Assembly: GCA_025666215.1 (NCBI GenBank)
Contig: CP102593.1
Coordinates: 2,741,001-2,805,000, forward strand
Direction: 5' to 3'
Source: Xanthomonas campestris pv. phormiicola
Lineage (GTDB): Bacteria > Pseudomonadota > Gammaproteobacteria > Xanthomonadales > Xanthomonadaceae
DNA length: 64,000 nt
The translations under genes were made by a program, and so were the position numbers. Within the stretch, counting starts at the first letter, position 1. The number at the start of each line of letters is the position of its first letter. Below, in pieces: positions 27,328-38,508 of this stretch. The notes beneath the pieces are model-generated. The model searched no databases. It was not told the origin of the DNA and saw nothing but the letters and a program-made list of their open reading frames with translations.

Positions 27328-28449
27328 ATGAGTCGCGTGCGCTGGCTGCACCGGCTCGACGAGGTCGCCGCCGCCGACTGGGACGCCCTGCACGACGGCC
27401 GCAACCCGTTCGTCGCGCACGCCTTCCTGGCCGGCCTGGAACGGCATGGCTGCCTGCGCCCGGACTGGGGCTGGAATCCGCTGCACCTGACCCTGTGGGA
27501 CGGCGACGCGCTGGTCGCCGCCGCGCCCGGCTACCTGAAGACCAACTCGCACGGCGAATTCGTGTTCGACCATGCCTGGGCGCATGCCTATGCGCGCTAC
27601 GGCCAGGACTACTTCCCGAAATGGCTGTGCGCGGTGCCGTACTCGCCGGTGACCGGACCGCGCCTGCTGGCACGCGATACGACCGGACGCCAGGCGCTGC
27701 TGGCCGCGATGCAGGCGTTGACCCAGGCCAGCGGCCTGTCCTCGGCGCACGTGAACTTCCACAGCGCCGACGAGGACGCCGCGTTCGGCGACGATTGGCT
27801 GGCGCGCAGCGACGTGCAGTACCAGTGGCACAACGACGCCGGCTGGGCCGAGTTCGACGCCTACCTGGCGGCGATGGACCACAAGCGGCGCAAGAACATC
27901 CGCCAGGAGCGGGCCAAGGTGCAGCGCGCCGGCATCGGCTTCCGCGTCGTGCACGGCGACGAAGCCAGCGCGGCCGACCTGCAGGCGATGTACGCGTTCT
28001 ACCTGCGCACCTTCGACGACTACGGCAATTCGCCGGCGCTGACGCTGGAGTTTTTCTCGCATCTTGCGCGAGAAATGCCGCGTAATCTCCTGATATTCCT
28101 AGCCATTCTGGATGAAACGCCGGTGGCCGGAGCGCTGTGCCTGCGCGGTGGCGACACCTTGTACGGCCGCTACTGGGGCGGCGACACCCTGCCCGGCCTG
28201 CACTTCGAGACCTGCTACTACCAGGGCATCGACTACTGCCTGCGCGAAGGCCTGACCCGCTTCGAGCCCGGCGCGCAGGGCGAGCACAAGATCGCCCGCG
28301 GCTTCCTGCCGCGGCTGGTGCGCAGCCGCCACTGGATCGCCGACCCCGGCTTCCGCGCGCCGCTGGCCAACTGGTGCGCGGAAGAAACCGCAGCGGTGCG
28401 CCAGCATGCGGCGACCCTGCTGCGGCACTCGCCGTTCCGCCAGGACTGA
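27328..28449 (+). CDS. GNAT / FemAB-like acyltransferase (peptidogalycan family, DUF482)
   Basis: A 373-residue cytoplasmic protein of the PF04339 type: RNPFVAHAFLAGLERHG near the start, MDHKRRKNIRQERAKV in the centre and RFEPGAQGEHKIARGFLP near the end are the usual conserved blocks. The fold is a doubled GNAT related to FemAB peptidyl transferases; substrate unknown. It lies between trxB and aat, a linkage seen in related genomes. A short AT-rich patch with an 8-bp hairpin (28053-28075) interrupts the otherwise GC-rich sequence without breaking the frame. Confidence 0.85.
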   Translation: MSRVRWLHRLDEVAAADWDALHDGRNPFVAHAFLAGLERHGCLRPDWGWNPLHLTLWDGDALVAAAPGYLKTNSHGEFVFDHAWAHAYARYGQDYFPKWLCAVPYSPVTGPRLLARDTTGRQALLAAMQALTQASGLSSAHVNFHSADEDAAFGDDWLARSDVQYQWHNDAGWAEFDAYLAAMDHKRRKNIRQERAKVQRAGIGFRVVHGDEASAADLQAMYAFYLRTFDDYGNSPALTLEFFSHLAREMPRNLLIFLAILDETPVAGALCLRGGDTLYGRYWGGDTLPGLHFETCYYQGIDYCLREGLTRFEPGAQGEHKIARGFLPRLVRSRHWIADPGFRAPLANWCAEETAAVRQHAATLLRHSPFRQD

Positions 28450-28478
28450 GCCGCCGCCCGATCGGCTACGCTGCGCCG

Positions 28479-29216
28479 ATGCGCCGTCTCCCTGCCCTGC
28501 TTGCCGCCGATCCGGCCGCCCCGTTCCCGCCCGCGACCAGCGCGCTGCGCGAACCGGAGGGATTGCTCGCGATCGGCGGCGACCTGACCCCGACGCGCCT
28601 GCTCAATGCCTACGCGCACGGCATCTTCCCGTGGTACTCGGACGGCGATCCGATCCTGTGGTGGAGCCCGGATCCACGCACCGTGTTCCGCAGCGACGGG
28701 GTGCGGCTGTCCTCGCGCTTCCGCCGTTCGCTGCGCCATTCGCCGTGGCGGGTGCGCGCCGACACCGCATTCGCGCAGGTGATCGCCGCCTGCGCGCAGG
28801 CACCGCGCCGCGGCCAGGACGGCACCTGGATCACCGCCGAGATGACCGCCGCCTACGTCGCCCTGCATCGCGCCGGGCACGCGCACTCGGTGGAGGTATT
28901 CGACGGCGAGGCACTGGTCGGCGGCATCTACGGCGTGGCGTGCGGACGCATGTTCTTCGGCGAAAGCATGTTCAGCGCGCGCAGCGGCGGCTCCAAGGTG
29001 GCGCTGGCCGCGTTGGCCAGGCGCCTGCACGGCTGGGGCTGGCCGCTGATCGACGCCCAGGTCGAGAACGACCACCTGCTGAGCCTCGGCGCGCAGCGCT
29101 GGCCGCGCGCCGCCTTCCTCGACGCGGTCGCCACGCTGGTGGCCAAGCCTGCCCCGGCCGGCCCGTGGACGCCGCATTTCGGCGCGCTGGCGGCCGCGGA
29201 ACTGGCCTCGCCCTGA
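28479..29216 (+). CDS. aat: Leucyl/phenylalanyl-tRNA--protein transferase
   Basis: A 245-residue enzyme with the family blocks GLLAIGGDLTP, LNAYAHGIFPWY, WWSPDPRTVF, GQDGTWITAEM and GESMFS. It adds Leu or Phe to proteins with N-terminal Arg or Lys, making them substrates for ClpS/ClpAP. The adaptor clpS and clpA lie only 0.5-3 kb downstream on the other strand, so the whole N-end rule pathway is clustered here. Start at ATG 28479. Confidence 0.95.
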   Translation: MRRLPALLAADPAAPFPPATSALREPEGLLAIGGDLTPTRLLNAYAHGIFPWYSDGDPILWWSPDPRTVFRSDGVRLSSRFRRSLRHSPWRVRADTAFAQVIAACAQAPRRGQDGTWITAEMTAAYVALHRAGHAHSVEVFDGEALVGGIYGVACGRMFFGESMFSARSGGSKVALAALARRLHGWGWPLIDAQVENDHLLSLGAQRWPRAAFLDAVATLVAKPAPAGPWTPHFGALAAAELASP

Positions 29217-29310
29217 GCGGCATTAACGCAAACTTTGCATGCTGCGGCCGAGACGAGTAAAATCCCCGCTCTTAAGGCCTTTGGCCGCACGCGAAATCGC
29301 ACAGGATTAC

Positions 29311-29529
29311 ATGTCGAAAGACGACTCCATCGAATTCGAAGGCACCGTCAGCGAGACGTTGCCCAATACCACCTTCCGGGTCAAGCTGGAAAACGGGCAC
29401 GAGATCATCGCCCACATCTCCGGACGCATGCGCAAGAACTACATCCGCATCCTGACCGGCGACCGGGTGAAGGTCGAGATGACCCCGTACGACCTGACCA
29501 AGGGTCGTATCACCTACCGCATGAAGTGA
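29311..29529 (+). CDS. infA: Translation initiation factor IF-1
   Basis: A 72-residue S1-fold protein that is almost invariant: [51 protein letters not shown]. It binds the A site of the 30S subunit during initiation. AGGA at eight bases before the ATG is a good ribosome binding site and sets the start at 29311; the upstream in-frame ATG at 29239 would add an unlikely extension. Two hairpins follow the stop. Confidence 0.97.
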   Translation: MSKDDSIEFEGTVSETLPNTTFRVKLENGHEIIAHISGRMRKNYIRILTGDRVKVEMTPYDLTKGRITYRMK

Positions 29530-29551
29530 CCGCCCCGCAGCGGTCGTAAGA

Positions 29552-29572
29552 AAGGCGGCCATCGGCCGCCTT
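29552..29572 (+). terminator. Hairpin after infA
   Basis: AAGGCGGCC, loop ATC, GGCCGCCTT, followed by pyrimidine-rich ctcgtctct. Likely terminator of infA; symmetric, so it may also act on clpA read-through. Confidence 0.75.
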
Positions 29573-29596
29573 CTCGTCTCTCATCGGTGACATCGC

Positions 29597-29625
29597 AAGG
29601 CGGCTGCAGGGTCTGCAGCCGCCTT
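29597..29625. terminator. Second hairpin between infA and clpA (13-bp stem)
   Basis: AAGGCGGCTGCAG, loop GGT, CTGCAGCCGCCTT, then TCGTCG; flanked by A residues on one side and T residues on the other, so it is suited to act on both convergent transcripts. Confidence 0.75.
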
Positions 29626-29653
29626 TCGTCGTGCCTGGCGTTCTAGCGCGCCA

Positions 29654-31936
<2,283 letters not shown>

Positions 31937-32059
31937 GGTTCACTCCGACGTCTGTTGCCAACAATATGCGGCTGGAGTTGCGAATTTCCACAACCCTATC
32001 GGATCAGTGTGTTCAGACCGCGTTAGTCCGGGCAAACCGGTGACCGACGCTTACCAATA

Positions 32060-32380
32060 TCAGGCTTTTTCCATCGTGCACAACAGGGGATGCTGGTTCA
32101 TCCGCGAAAACTCGTTGACCTGAGCCACCTTGGATTCAGCCACTTCGCGGGTGTACACCCCGCAGACGCCGCGGCCGCGGGTATGCACGTGCAGCATCAC
32201 CTGCGTGGCCTTCTCCAGGTCCAGCGAGAAAAATTGCTGCAACACGGTCACCACGAAGTCCATCGGGGTGTAGTCGTCGTTCAGCAACAGCACTTGGTAC
32301 ATCGGCGGGCGGGCGACTTCCGGCTTGCCGGTCTCCACCATTACGCCGTGGTCGTGGTCTGAAGAATTCTTGCGAGGCAT
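32060..32380 (-). CDS. clpS: ATP-dependent Clp protease adaptor ClpS
   Basis: A 106-residue adaptor with the core [36 protein letters not shown] and a C-terminal strand. The [10 protein letters not shown] segment contains Asn and Asp residues that hold the N-degron amino group, and Met in the pocket rim. It hands N-end rule substrates, including those made by Aat, to ClpA. It is divergent from the hypothetical gene at 32468 with 87 bases between. Confidence 0.95.
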   Translation of the reverse strand: MPRKNSSDHDHGVMVETGKPEVARPPMYQVLLLNDDYTPMDFVVTVLQQFFSLDLEKATQVMLHVHTRGRGVCGVYTREVAESKVAQVNEFSRMNQHPLLCTMEKA

Positions 32381-32467
32381 GCGCCGATTATATACGGCGG
32401 CTGTCGGCCAGGATTGGACGATCGCCGATCCTGCCCGCACAATTCCCCTTCTTTGATGGCGCAACGC

Positions 32468-32956
32468 ATGCATTCGACGAATTTCCGCACGGCCGCCCTG
32501 CTCGTCGCGCTCCTGGCCGCCTCGGTGCCGGCCGCCGCCGCGCCGGACCAGGCGCTGGGCAAGCGCTTGCAGGCAATGGGCTACGACGTCCAGGCCGATG
32601 CCGACGGCGACTACCAGTTGCTGTTCGGCCTGCGCGAACAGGGCCGCGAGCGCCAGCAGCTGATCTACGTGCGCTCGCCGGTGGAGAGCTTCGGCAGCCA
32701 CCGGATCCGCGAGATCTGGTCGCCCGCCTACCAGGCCAAGGGCGACACCCTGCCTGCCGCGATCGCCAACCGCCTGCTGGAAGACGCACAGGCCGACATC
32801 CTCGGCGGCTGGGTGCGCCAGGGCGGCACCGCGGTGTTCGTGATCAAGGTCGCCGCCGATGCCGACGACACCGCGCTGCGCGAGGCGCTGGAGGCGGCGG
32901 CGCGCGGCGCCGACGCGATGGACGCCGAACTCAACGCCGGCAAGGACGCGTTCTGA
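32468..32956 (+). CDS. Hypothetical periplasmic protein
   Basis: A 162-residue protein with a clear signal peptide ([18 protein letters not shown], cleavage near residue 24). The mature part is a small alpha/beta domain with [27 protein letters not shown] and repeated acidic helices near the end; I do not recognise the family. Starts at 32456 and 32414 are possible; 32468 gives the best signal peptide. The TGA overlaps the ATG of nudJ, so it is coupled to the nudJ-mnmA-hflD operon. Confidence 0.75.
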   Translation: MHSTNFRTAALLVALLAASVPAAAAPDQALGKRLQAMGYDVQADADGDYQLLFGLREQGRERQQLIYVRSPVESFGSHRIREIWSPAYQAKGDTLPAAIANRLLEDAQADILGGWVRQGGTAVFVIKVAADADDTALREALEAAARGADAMDAELNAGKDAF

Positions 32957-33414
32957 TGGCGCTGGCCCCCGGCCCCTGGCAGCCCGACGTGACCGTGGCC
33001 ACGGTGGTGGTGCGCGACGGGCGCCTGCTGCAGGTGGAGGAGTCCATCGCCGGCGCGCTGGTGCTGAACCAGCCGGCCGGGCACCTGGAGCCGGACGAGA
33101 GCCTGCTGCAGGCGGCGCTGCGCGAGACGCTGGAGGAAACCGGCTGGCAGGTGCGGCTGACCGCGTTCATCGGCGCCTACCAGTGGAAGGCCGACAACGG
33201 CCGCCACTACCTGCGCTTCGCCTTCGCCGCCGAGCCGGTGGCGCACGACCCGCAGCGGCCGTTGGACGACGGCATCGTGCGTGCGCTGTGGATGACCCCG
33301 GCCGAGCTGCAGGCCGCCGCGCCGCGCTGGCGCAGCCCGCTGGTGTGGCAGGTGGCCGCCGATTTCCTCGCCGGCAAGCGCTATCCGCTGGACCTGGTGC
33401 GGCAGCTGGCATGA
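32956..33414 (+). CDS. nudJ: Nudix hydrolase NudJ (phosphatase)
   Basis: A 152-residue Nudix protein. The box G-x5-E-x7-RE-x-L-EE-x-G is present: GHLEPDES, then [10 protein letters not shown]. NudJ hydrolyses nucleoside tri/diphosphates and the thiamin precursor HMP-PP. Its position immediately before mnmA, overlapping it by four bases, is the same as in E. coli and supports the assignment over other Nudix families. Confidence 0.88.
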   Translation: MALAPGPWQPDVTVATVVVRDGRLLQVEESIAGALVLNQPAGHLEPDESLLQAALRETLEETGWQVRLTAFIGAYQWKADNGRHYLRFAFAAEPVAHDPQRPLDDGIVRALWMTPAELQAAAPRWRSPLVWQVAADFLAGKRYPLDLVRQLA

Positions 33415-34601
33415 ACGGCGCGCGGATCATGGTCGGCGTCTCCGGCGGGGTCGATTCATCGGTGGCGGCCTGGCAGCTGGTGCGGCAAGGCGCGGACGTG
33501 GCCGGCCTGTTCATGCAGAACTGGGCCGACGACGGCAGCGGCGAAGCGCAGGACAGCGCAAGTGTCGCTGAAGGCAGGACGCCGAAAGCGACCGGGTGCC
33601 GCGCCGAGGACGACCGCCGCGACGCGGTGGCGGTGTGCGGCCTGCTCGGCATGCCGTTCCACTTCCGCGATTTCTCGCAGGAATACTGGCAAGGCGTGTT
33701 CGCCCACTTCCTGGCCGAGTACGCCGCCGGGCGCACCCCGAACCCGGACGTGCTGTGCAACCGCGAGGTCAAGTTCAAGCATTTCCTGGATGCGGCGCGC
33801 GAACTGGGCGCCGAGCGCATCGCGACCGGCCACTACGCCCGGGTGGCGTTCGCCGACGGCCGCTGGCGGCTGCTGCGCGGGGTGGACCGCAACAAGGACC
33901 AGAGCTATTTCCTGCACCAGCTGGGCCAGGCGCAGCTGGCCGCGACCCTGTTCCCGGTCGGCGAGCTGCCCAAGGAACAGGTGCGGCGCATCGCCCGCGA
34001 GGCCGGCCTGCCGACCCACGCCAAGAAGGACTCCACCGGCATCTGCTTCATCGGCGAGCGCGACTTCCGCGAATTCCTCGGCCGCTACCTGCCGGCCCGG
34101 CGTGGCGAGATCCGCGACCCGCAGGACCAGGTCGTGGCCGAGCACCCGGGGGTGTTCTACTTCACCCTGGGCCAGCGCGAGGGCCTGAACATCGGCGGCG
34201 TGCGCGGCCGCGCGGCAGCGCCGTGGTACGTGGTCGGCAAGGACGTGGCGCGCAACGTGCTGTACGTGGACCAGGATCGCGACAGCCCGCATCTGATGTC
34301 CACCCAGCTGCAGTCCGAAGCCGCGCACTGGATCGCCGGGTCGGCGCCGGCGCGGCGCTTCGACTGCACCGCGCAGACCCGCTACCGCCAGGCCGACGAG
34401 CCGTGCACGGTCGAGGTCGGCGACGACGGCACCCTGGCGGTGCGCTTCGCCCGCCCGCAGCGCGCCGTGACCCCTGGCCAGTCGCTGGTGCTGTACCAGG
34501 GCGACGAGTGCCTGGGCGGCGCCGTGATCGCCACCACCGATGCCCCGCTGCAACGCCGTTTGGCGCAGCGCACCGATCTCCACGAGGAAACCACCCGATG
34601 A
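33411..34601 (+). CDS. mnmA: tRNA-specific 2-thiouridylase MnmA, with a 17-residue insertion
   Basis: A 396-residue enzyme that puts sulfur on U34 of Lys, Glu and Gln tRNAs. The PP-loop is [10 protein letters not shown] (residues 9-18); catalytic cysteines are Cys116 ([11 protein letters not shown]) and Cys212 ([10 protein letters not shown]). Most relatives read about [14 protein letters not shown] after the first strand; here residues 45-62 (33543-33596) add [18 protein letters not shown] before CRAEDD, about 17 extra residues in frame. The rest is normal, and the gene overlaps nudJ and hflD by four bases each, so the protein is probably functional. Confidence 0.93.
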   Translation: MNGARIMVGVSGGVDSSVAAWQLVRQGADVAGLFMQNWADDGSGEAQDSASVAEGRTPKATGCRAEDDRRDAVAVCGLLGMPFHFRDFSQEYWQGVFAHFLAEYAAGRTPNPDVLCNREVKFKHFLDAARELGAERIATGHYARVAFADGRWRLLRGVDRNKDQSYFLHQLGQAQLAATLFPVGELPKEQVRRIAREAGLPTHAKKDSTGICFIGERDFREFLGRYLPARRGEIRDPQDQVVAEHPGVFYFTLGQREGLNIGGVRGRAAAPWYVVGKDVARNVLYVDQDRDSPHLMSTQLQSEAAHWIAGSAPARRFDCTAQTRYRQADEPCTVEVGDDGTLAVRFARPQRAVTPGQSLVLYQGDECLGGAVIATTDAPLQRRLAQRTDLHEETTR

Positions 34602-35212
34602 CCGATTCCATGGACGCGCGCGTGCTGGCGCTGGCCGGCGTCGCCCAGGCCCTGCAGCAGGTGCGGCGCATCGCCGAGACCGGGCAGTCCGAGGCGTCGC
34701 TGGTGCGGACCCTGCTGGACAGCGTGTTCCGCACCGATGCCGACACGCCGGAGGCGGTCTATGGTCGGGTCGGCGACGTCGCGCCCGGGCTGCGCCTGCT
34801 GCACAACTATTTCCGCAACCAGGGCCAGGACGAGGCGCTGCCGCGGCTGGCGCTGGCGGTGCTGCAACTGGAGCGGCGCTTCGTGCGCGACACCGAGACC
34901 AGCGCCAAGGTCACCGCCGGCATCGCCCGGATCGCGCCGAGGCTGGCCGAGCACGCCGACAGCGCGCATCCGGAGCTGATCGGCGCGCTGGGCCAGCTGT
35001 ATGCCGATACCATCAGCCACCTGCGCCCGCGGGTCATGGTGCAGGGCAACCCGCACTACCTGGGCCAGGCCGGGGTGGTGGCGGAGATCCGCGCGCTGCT
35101 GCTGGCGGCGGTGCGCTCGGCGGTGCTGTGGCGGCAGATGGGCGGCAGCCTGTGGGATTTCCTGCTGGCCAAGCGGCGCATGCTCGAGGCGGTGGACCGC
35201 GCGCTGCGTTGA
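34598..35212 (+). CDS. hflD: High-frequency lysogenization protein HflD homolog
   Basis: A 204-residue all-helical protein with the family blocks [37 protein letters not shown] and [32 protein letters not shown]. HflD is a peripheral membrane protein known for modulating lambda CII in E. coli; its general role is unclear. It is the last gene of the nudJ-mnmA-hflD operon, starting inside the mnmA stop. Confidence 0.92.
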   Translation: MTDSMDARVLALAGVAQALQQVRRIAETGQSEASLVRTLLDSVFRTDADTPEAVYGRVGDVAPGLRLLHNYFRNQGQDEALPRLALAVLQLERRFVRDTETSAKVTAGIARIAPRLAEHADSAHPELIGALGQLYADTISHLRPRVMVQGNPHYLGQAGVVAEIRALLLAAVRSAVLWRQMGGSLWDFLLAKRRMLEAVDRALR

Positions 35213-35298
35213 ACCGGGCGGCGGCGGCGCGGCCTGGCGCCGTGCCGCGATGCAGGGCACGTTTCGGCGCATGGATGCGATCGGCGCCACCTCGCGCC

Positions 35299-35325
35299 TA
35301 AAGACCGAGGGGGTACGGCCGATAC
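35299..35325 (+). promoter_or_regulatory. Sigma-28 (FliA) promoter of the chemoreceptor gene
   Basis: TAAAGACC, 11 bases, GCCGATAC: close to the FliA consensus TAAAGTTT-N11-GCCGATAA. Transcription would start near 35332, which excludes the GTG at 35333 as a start codon and favours the ATG at 35354. Confidence 0.8.
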
Positions 35326-35353
35326 AGCAATCGTGAATCTGCCGAGAACGTCC

Positions 35354-36544
35354 ATGTACTCACGCCTCCTGATCCGTCTGGCTGCTCCGCTCGCCCTGAC
35401 GCTGCTGTTCCCCATCGCCGCCGGTTTCGACTGGCCGGCCCCGGTCCGTTGGGCCATCCTCACCACGATGACGTTGAGTTGGCTGGGCTTCGCCGCCTGG
35501 ACAGCCTATAGCCAGAGCCGGCGCTCGCCGCAGCAGTCCAAGGTCATGCGCGAGCAGGATCAGCTGCTGACCGAGCTGCGCAGCTTCGTCGGCAACGAGA
35601 TCGACGGCTCGCGCAGCGAGATCGAACGGGCCCGCGAACTGATCCGCCAGGCGGTCAGCGGCCTGGGCGGCAGCTTCGAGGCGATGAACCGCAAGTCGCG
35701 GCAGCAGAGCGTGGCGCTGGCCCGCATCGTGGACCGCGCCGGCGACGACGGCGGTGCCGGGGTCGACGTGGCCCGCTTCGCCCAGCATGCCAGCCAGCGC
35801 ATGGAGCAATTGGTCGAGGCGCTGGAACAGGTCAGCGGCCAGAGCAGCGCCACGGTGCATTACATCGACGACATGTCGCAGCACCTGGACGGCATCTTCG
35901 CCTTGCTGGAGGACGTCAAGTCGATCGCCGACCAGACCAATCTGCTGGCGTTGAACGCGGCGATCGAGGCGGCACGTGCCGGCGAGGCGGGCCGCGGCTT
36001 TGCGGTGGTCGCCGACGAGGTGCGCAACCTGTCCGAGCGCTCGACCACCTTCAACGAGCAGATCCGCAAGCTGGCGCACAGCTCCAAGGACGCCATCGCC
36101 AAGGTCCGCGAGACGGTCTCGCACATGGCCTCGCGCGACATGGACCGCTCCCGCGAGGCGCGCGCCGAGGCCGCGTCGATGCTGGACAACGTGGCGGCGA
36201 TCAACAATTCGCTGGGCGAAGGCATGCGCGAGATCTCCGAATGCGGCCGCGCCATCGACAGCAGCGTCGCCGAAGCGGTACGCGCCCTGCAGTTCGAGGA
36301 CATCGCGACCCAGGCCCTGGGGGGCGTGCATACCCACCTGGACCGCCTGACCGCGATCAACCGCGAGGCCGTGGCCCTGCAGGAACTGCTGCATCGCAAC
36401 GGCGGCGTGTTCGACAGCGAACTGGTCGATGCGCTGCAACGGGTCGGCACCCGCCTGCGCGAGATGCGCGTGGAGTGGGAACGTCCGCCGCACAAGCCGG
36501 TGGCGCAGCAGAGCATGGGCGCCGGCACCGTCGAACTGTTCTGA
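35354..36544 (+). CDS. Methyl-accepting chemotaxis protein
   Basis: A 396-residue receptor with two N-terminal membrane helices (about residues 5-22 and 28-46) and almost no periplasmic loop, so it probably senses cytoplasmic or membrane signals. The cytoplasmic part is a long coiled coil with the signalling tip [19 protein letters not shown], then [18 protein letters not shown]. No C-terminal CheR-docking pentapeptide is visible. The start was placed by the sigma-28 promoter directly upstream, which ties expression to the late flagellar class. Confidence 0.9.
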   Translation: MYSRLLIRLAAPLALTLLFPIAAGFDWPAPVRWAILTTMTLSWLGFAAWTAYSQSRRSPQQSKVMREQDQLLTELRSFVGNEIDGSRSEIERARELIRQAVSGLGGSFEAMNRKSRQQSVALARIVDRAGDDGGAGVDVARFAQHASQRMEQLVEALEQVSGQSSATVHYIDDMSQHLDGIFALLEDVKSIADQTNLLALNAAIEAARAGEAGRGFAVVADEVRNLSERSTTFNEQIRKLAHSSKDAIAKVRETVSHMASRDMDRSREARAEAASMLDNVAAINNSLGEGMREISECGRAIDSSVAEAVRALQFEDIATQALGGVHTHLDRLTAINREAVALQELLHRNGGVFDSELVDALQRVGTRLREMRVEWERPPHKPVAQQSMGAGTVELF

Positions 36545-36583
36545 CCGGCATCATGTTCCCTGCCGCACCATGAAGCGACCAGT

Positions 36584-36601
36584 CCCCGGCCCTGTCCGGG
36601 G
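36584..36601 (+). terminator. Short GC hairpin after the chemoreceptor gene
   Basis: CCCCGG, six bases, CCGGGG, followed by cttgtcgtctct. A weak candidate terminator. Confidence 0.4.
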
Positions 36602-36670
36602 CTTGTCGTCTCTGCCCTTCCCCGCCTGTCCGAGCCGATGCCCTTCCCGTCCCAGTCCCGAGTCGAGGCC

Positions 36671-36994
36671 ATGTCCTGCGACGACCTGAGCACCGCGCAC
36701 GACGCCCTCCCCGTCCACGCGCCCCCGACGGCGGGCGCCAGGGTGGACGGCGGCGCCAGGCCCGGCGCGGCGCGGCGCCAGCCGGGTAGCGCACTGCGGC
36801 AGCTGGAAATGCTGGCGCAGCACGAACTGCGGCGGATGCTCGGCGGGCGTGGCCAGGCCATACACGGCGACAGCATCGCCGACCTGGTCTGGGCCGGCCT
36901 GGCCTGGGACATGGGCCTGAGCGGAACCGCCATCGCCGCGGCCGGCACGCCGCAGCCGCTGTCGGGCTGCGCGGCGCTCTGCGACCACGACTGA
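36671..36994 (+). CDS. Small hypothetical protein (doubtful)
   Basis: A possible 107-residue protein starting MSCDDLSTAHDALP. A central helix (GSALRQLEMLAQHELRRMLGG) and the WAGLAWDMGLSG segment look protein-like, but the Ala/Gly/Pro-rich first third does not, and no family is recognised. It would be the only gene in the 620 bases between the chemoreceptor and the ABC transporter. Confidence 0.35.
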   Translation: MSCDDLSTAHDALPVHAPPTAGARVDGGARPGAARRQPGSALRQLEMLAQHELRRMLGGRGQAIHGDSIADLVWAGLAWDMGLSGTAIAAAGTPQPLSGCAALCDHD

Positions 36995-37167
36995 ACCGGT
37001 GTGCGCGGTCGCTACGGTCCGTGCCTGCGGATGCCGCACTCCGCCGCCAGCGCATCGCGACATCGCCACGGCCGCTGATCCGTCGGCCTCGTCGCCGTGC
37101 GCGATGCGTGGGCGCCGCCAATCCTGCGGCGGCCCGTTGCGTTGACTGCGGTTCGATGGCGAAGCGG

Positions 37168-38487
37168 CTAGCTCGGGTTCTCCAGCGAGAACAGGTCCGC
37201 CTGCTTGTCGTAGGCGAAGTACTCGGCGTAGCGCGCCCAGCTGATCACCGCCTGCACGGTTTCCGCCGCATAGTCCTCGGACATGTGGTCTTCCAGTTCG
37301 TCGCGGAAGCGCCGCGCCGGAGCGTGGTGGGTCGGACGTTCGTCGAGCACGCGGCGGATGTGCGCGGCCAGCGGCACGTAGGTGGCCAGGTGCTGGGCGA
37401 ACATCTGCTTGCGCGCATCGGTGCCCAGTTCGGCGAAGCGCTGGCCGGCCGGGGTCAGCTGCAGGTCGCCCTGTTCGAACACGGCGAAGCGCAGCAGCTG
37501 CAGGGTTTCGGCGATCGGGAACAGTTCGTCCACTTCCAGCTGCAGGCTGGCGGCCAGCGGCGGCAGGTCGGCGCGGCCGTGGTACGGCTCGGCCGCCACC
37601 GCTTCGACCAGGCCGGCCAGCAGGTTGGTCGACACCCGCGGCAGCACCATGGCGATGCCGCTACCGGGGAACACGCCTTCGCGCGCCTGCGGCCGCTGCG
37701 GGCTGGCGGTCATGCGCGCGTAGATGTCGTCGACCAGGGCGCGGAACGCCGGCGCCAGGCGGTTGCGCGGCTGCGGCAGGGTGACCTGGATCTCGCCGAT
37801 CACCCGGCCCGGATTGGCGCCGAAGATGACGATGCGGTCGCACATCAGCACCGCCTCCTCGATGTTGTGGGTGACCATCAGGATCGACTCGATCGGCATG
37901 CGCCCTTCCGACCACAGGTCGAGCAGGTCGGTGCGCAGGGTCTCGGCGGTCAGCACGTCCAGCGCCGAGAACGGCTCGTCCATCAACAGCAGTTTCGGCC
38001 GCACCACCAGCGCGCGGGCCAGGCCGACGCGCTGGCGCATGCCGCCGGACAGCTCCTTCGGATAGGCGCCCTCGTAACCGTCCAGGCCGATCAGGTCGAT
38101 CGCCGCCAGCGCCCGCCGGCGGCGTTCGTCGGCGGCCACGCCGCGCGCCTCCAGGCCGACCTCCACGTTCTGCAGCACGGTCAGCCACGGGAACAGCGCG
38201 AAGCTCTGGAACACCATCGCGATGTCGTCGATCGCCTGGGCCGGGGTGGCATCGCGGAACACGATGCTGCCGGCGCTGGGCTGCAGCAACCCGGCGATGG
38301 CGCGCAACAGCGTGGACTTGCCGGAGCCGGAGCGTCCGAGCAGGCCGACGATCTGGCCCGAATGCAGGGTCAGGTCGACATCGTCCAGCACCACCAGCGG
38401 CGTCGCCCCGCCCTTGTCGTAGCTCTTGCGCACGCCGTGCACGCGGACCAGCGGGGCGCGCTCGGGCGCGCTTGCGGAAAAGGTCAT
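37168..38487 (-). CDS. ABC transporter ATPase with C-terminal AAA-associated domain (NitT/TauT type)
   Basis: A 439-residue protein. Residues 15-260 form an ABC ATPase: Walker A GRSGSGKST, Q-loop VFQSFALFPWLTV, signature LSGGMRQRVGLARA, Walker B LLLMDEPFSALD, switch VTHNIEEA; closest to nitrate/sulfonate importers. The last 150 residues (VSTNLLAGLVEAVAAEP onward) match the AAA-associated domain found in this subgroup. A GGAG nine bases before the ATG at 38487 fixes the start; a TTG reading frame from 38502 is less likely. It is downstream of and 21 bases from its permease. Substrate unknown. Confidence 0.9.
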   Translation of the reverse strand: MTFSASAPERAPLVRVHGVRKSYDKGGATPLVVLDDVDLTLHSGQIVGLLGRSGSGKSTLLRAIAGLLQPSAGSIVFRDATPAQAIDDIAMVFQSFALFPWLTVLQNVEVGLEARGVAADERRRRALAAIDLIGLDGYEGAYPKELSGGMRQRVGLARALVVRPKLLLMDEPFSALDVLTAETLRTDLLDLWSEGRMPIESILMVTHNIEEAVLMCDRIVIFGANPGRVIGEIQVTLPQPRNRLAPAFRALVDDIYARMTASPQRPQAREGVFPGSGIAMVLPRVSTNLLAGLVEAVAAEPYHGRADLPPLAASLQLEVDELFPIAETLQLLRFAVFEQGDLQLTPAGQRFAELGTDARKQMFAQHLATYVPLAAHIRRVLDERPTHHAPARRFRDELEDHMSEDYAAETVQAVISWARYAEYFAYDKQADLFSLENPS

Positions 38488-38508
38488 GGTCGGAATCTCC
38501 AAGGATGG

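Noticed and set aside
33543..33596. Frameshift or broken mnmA
   Set aside because: The extra segment is in frame, and all catalytic motifs before and after are intact.
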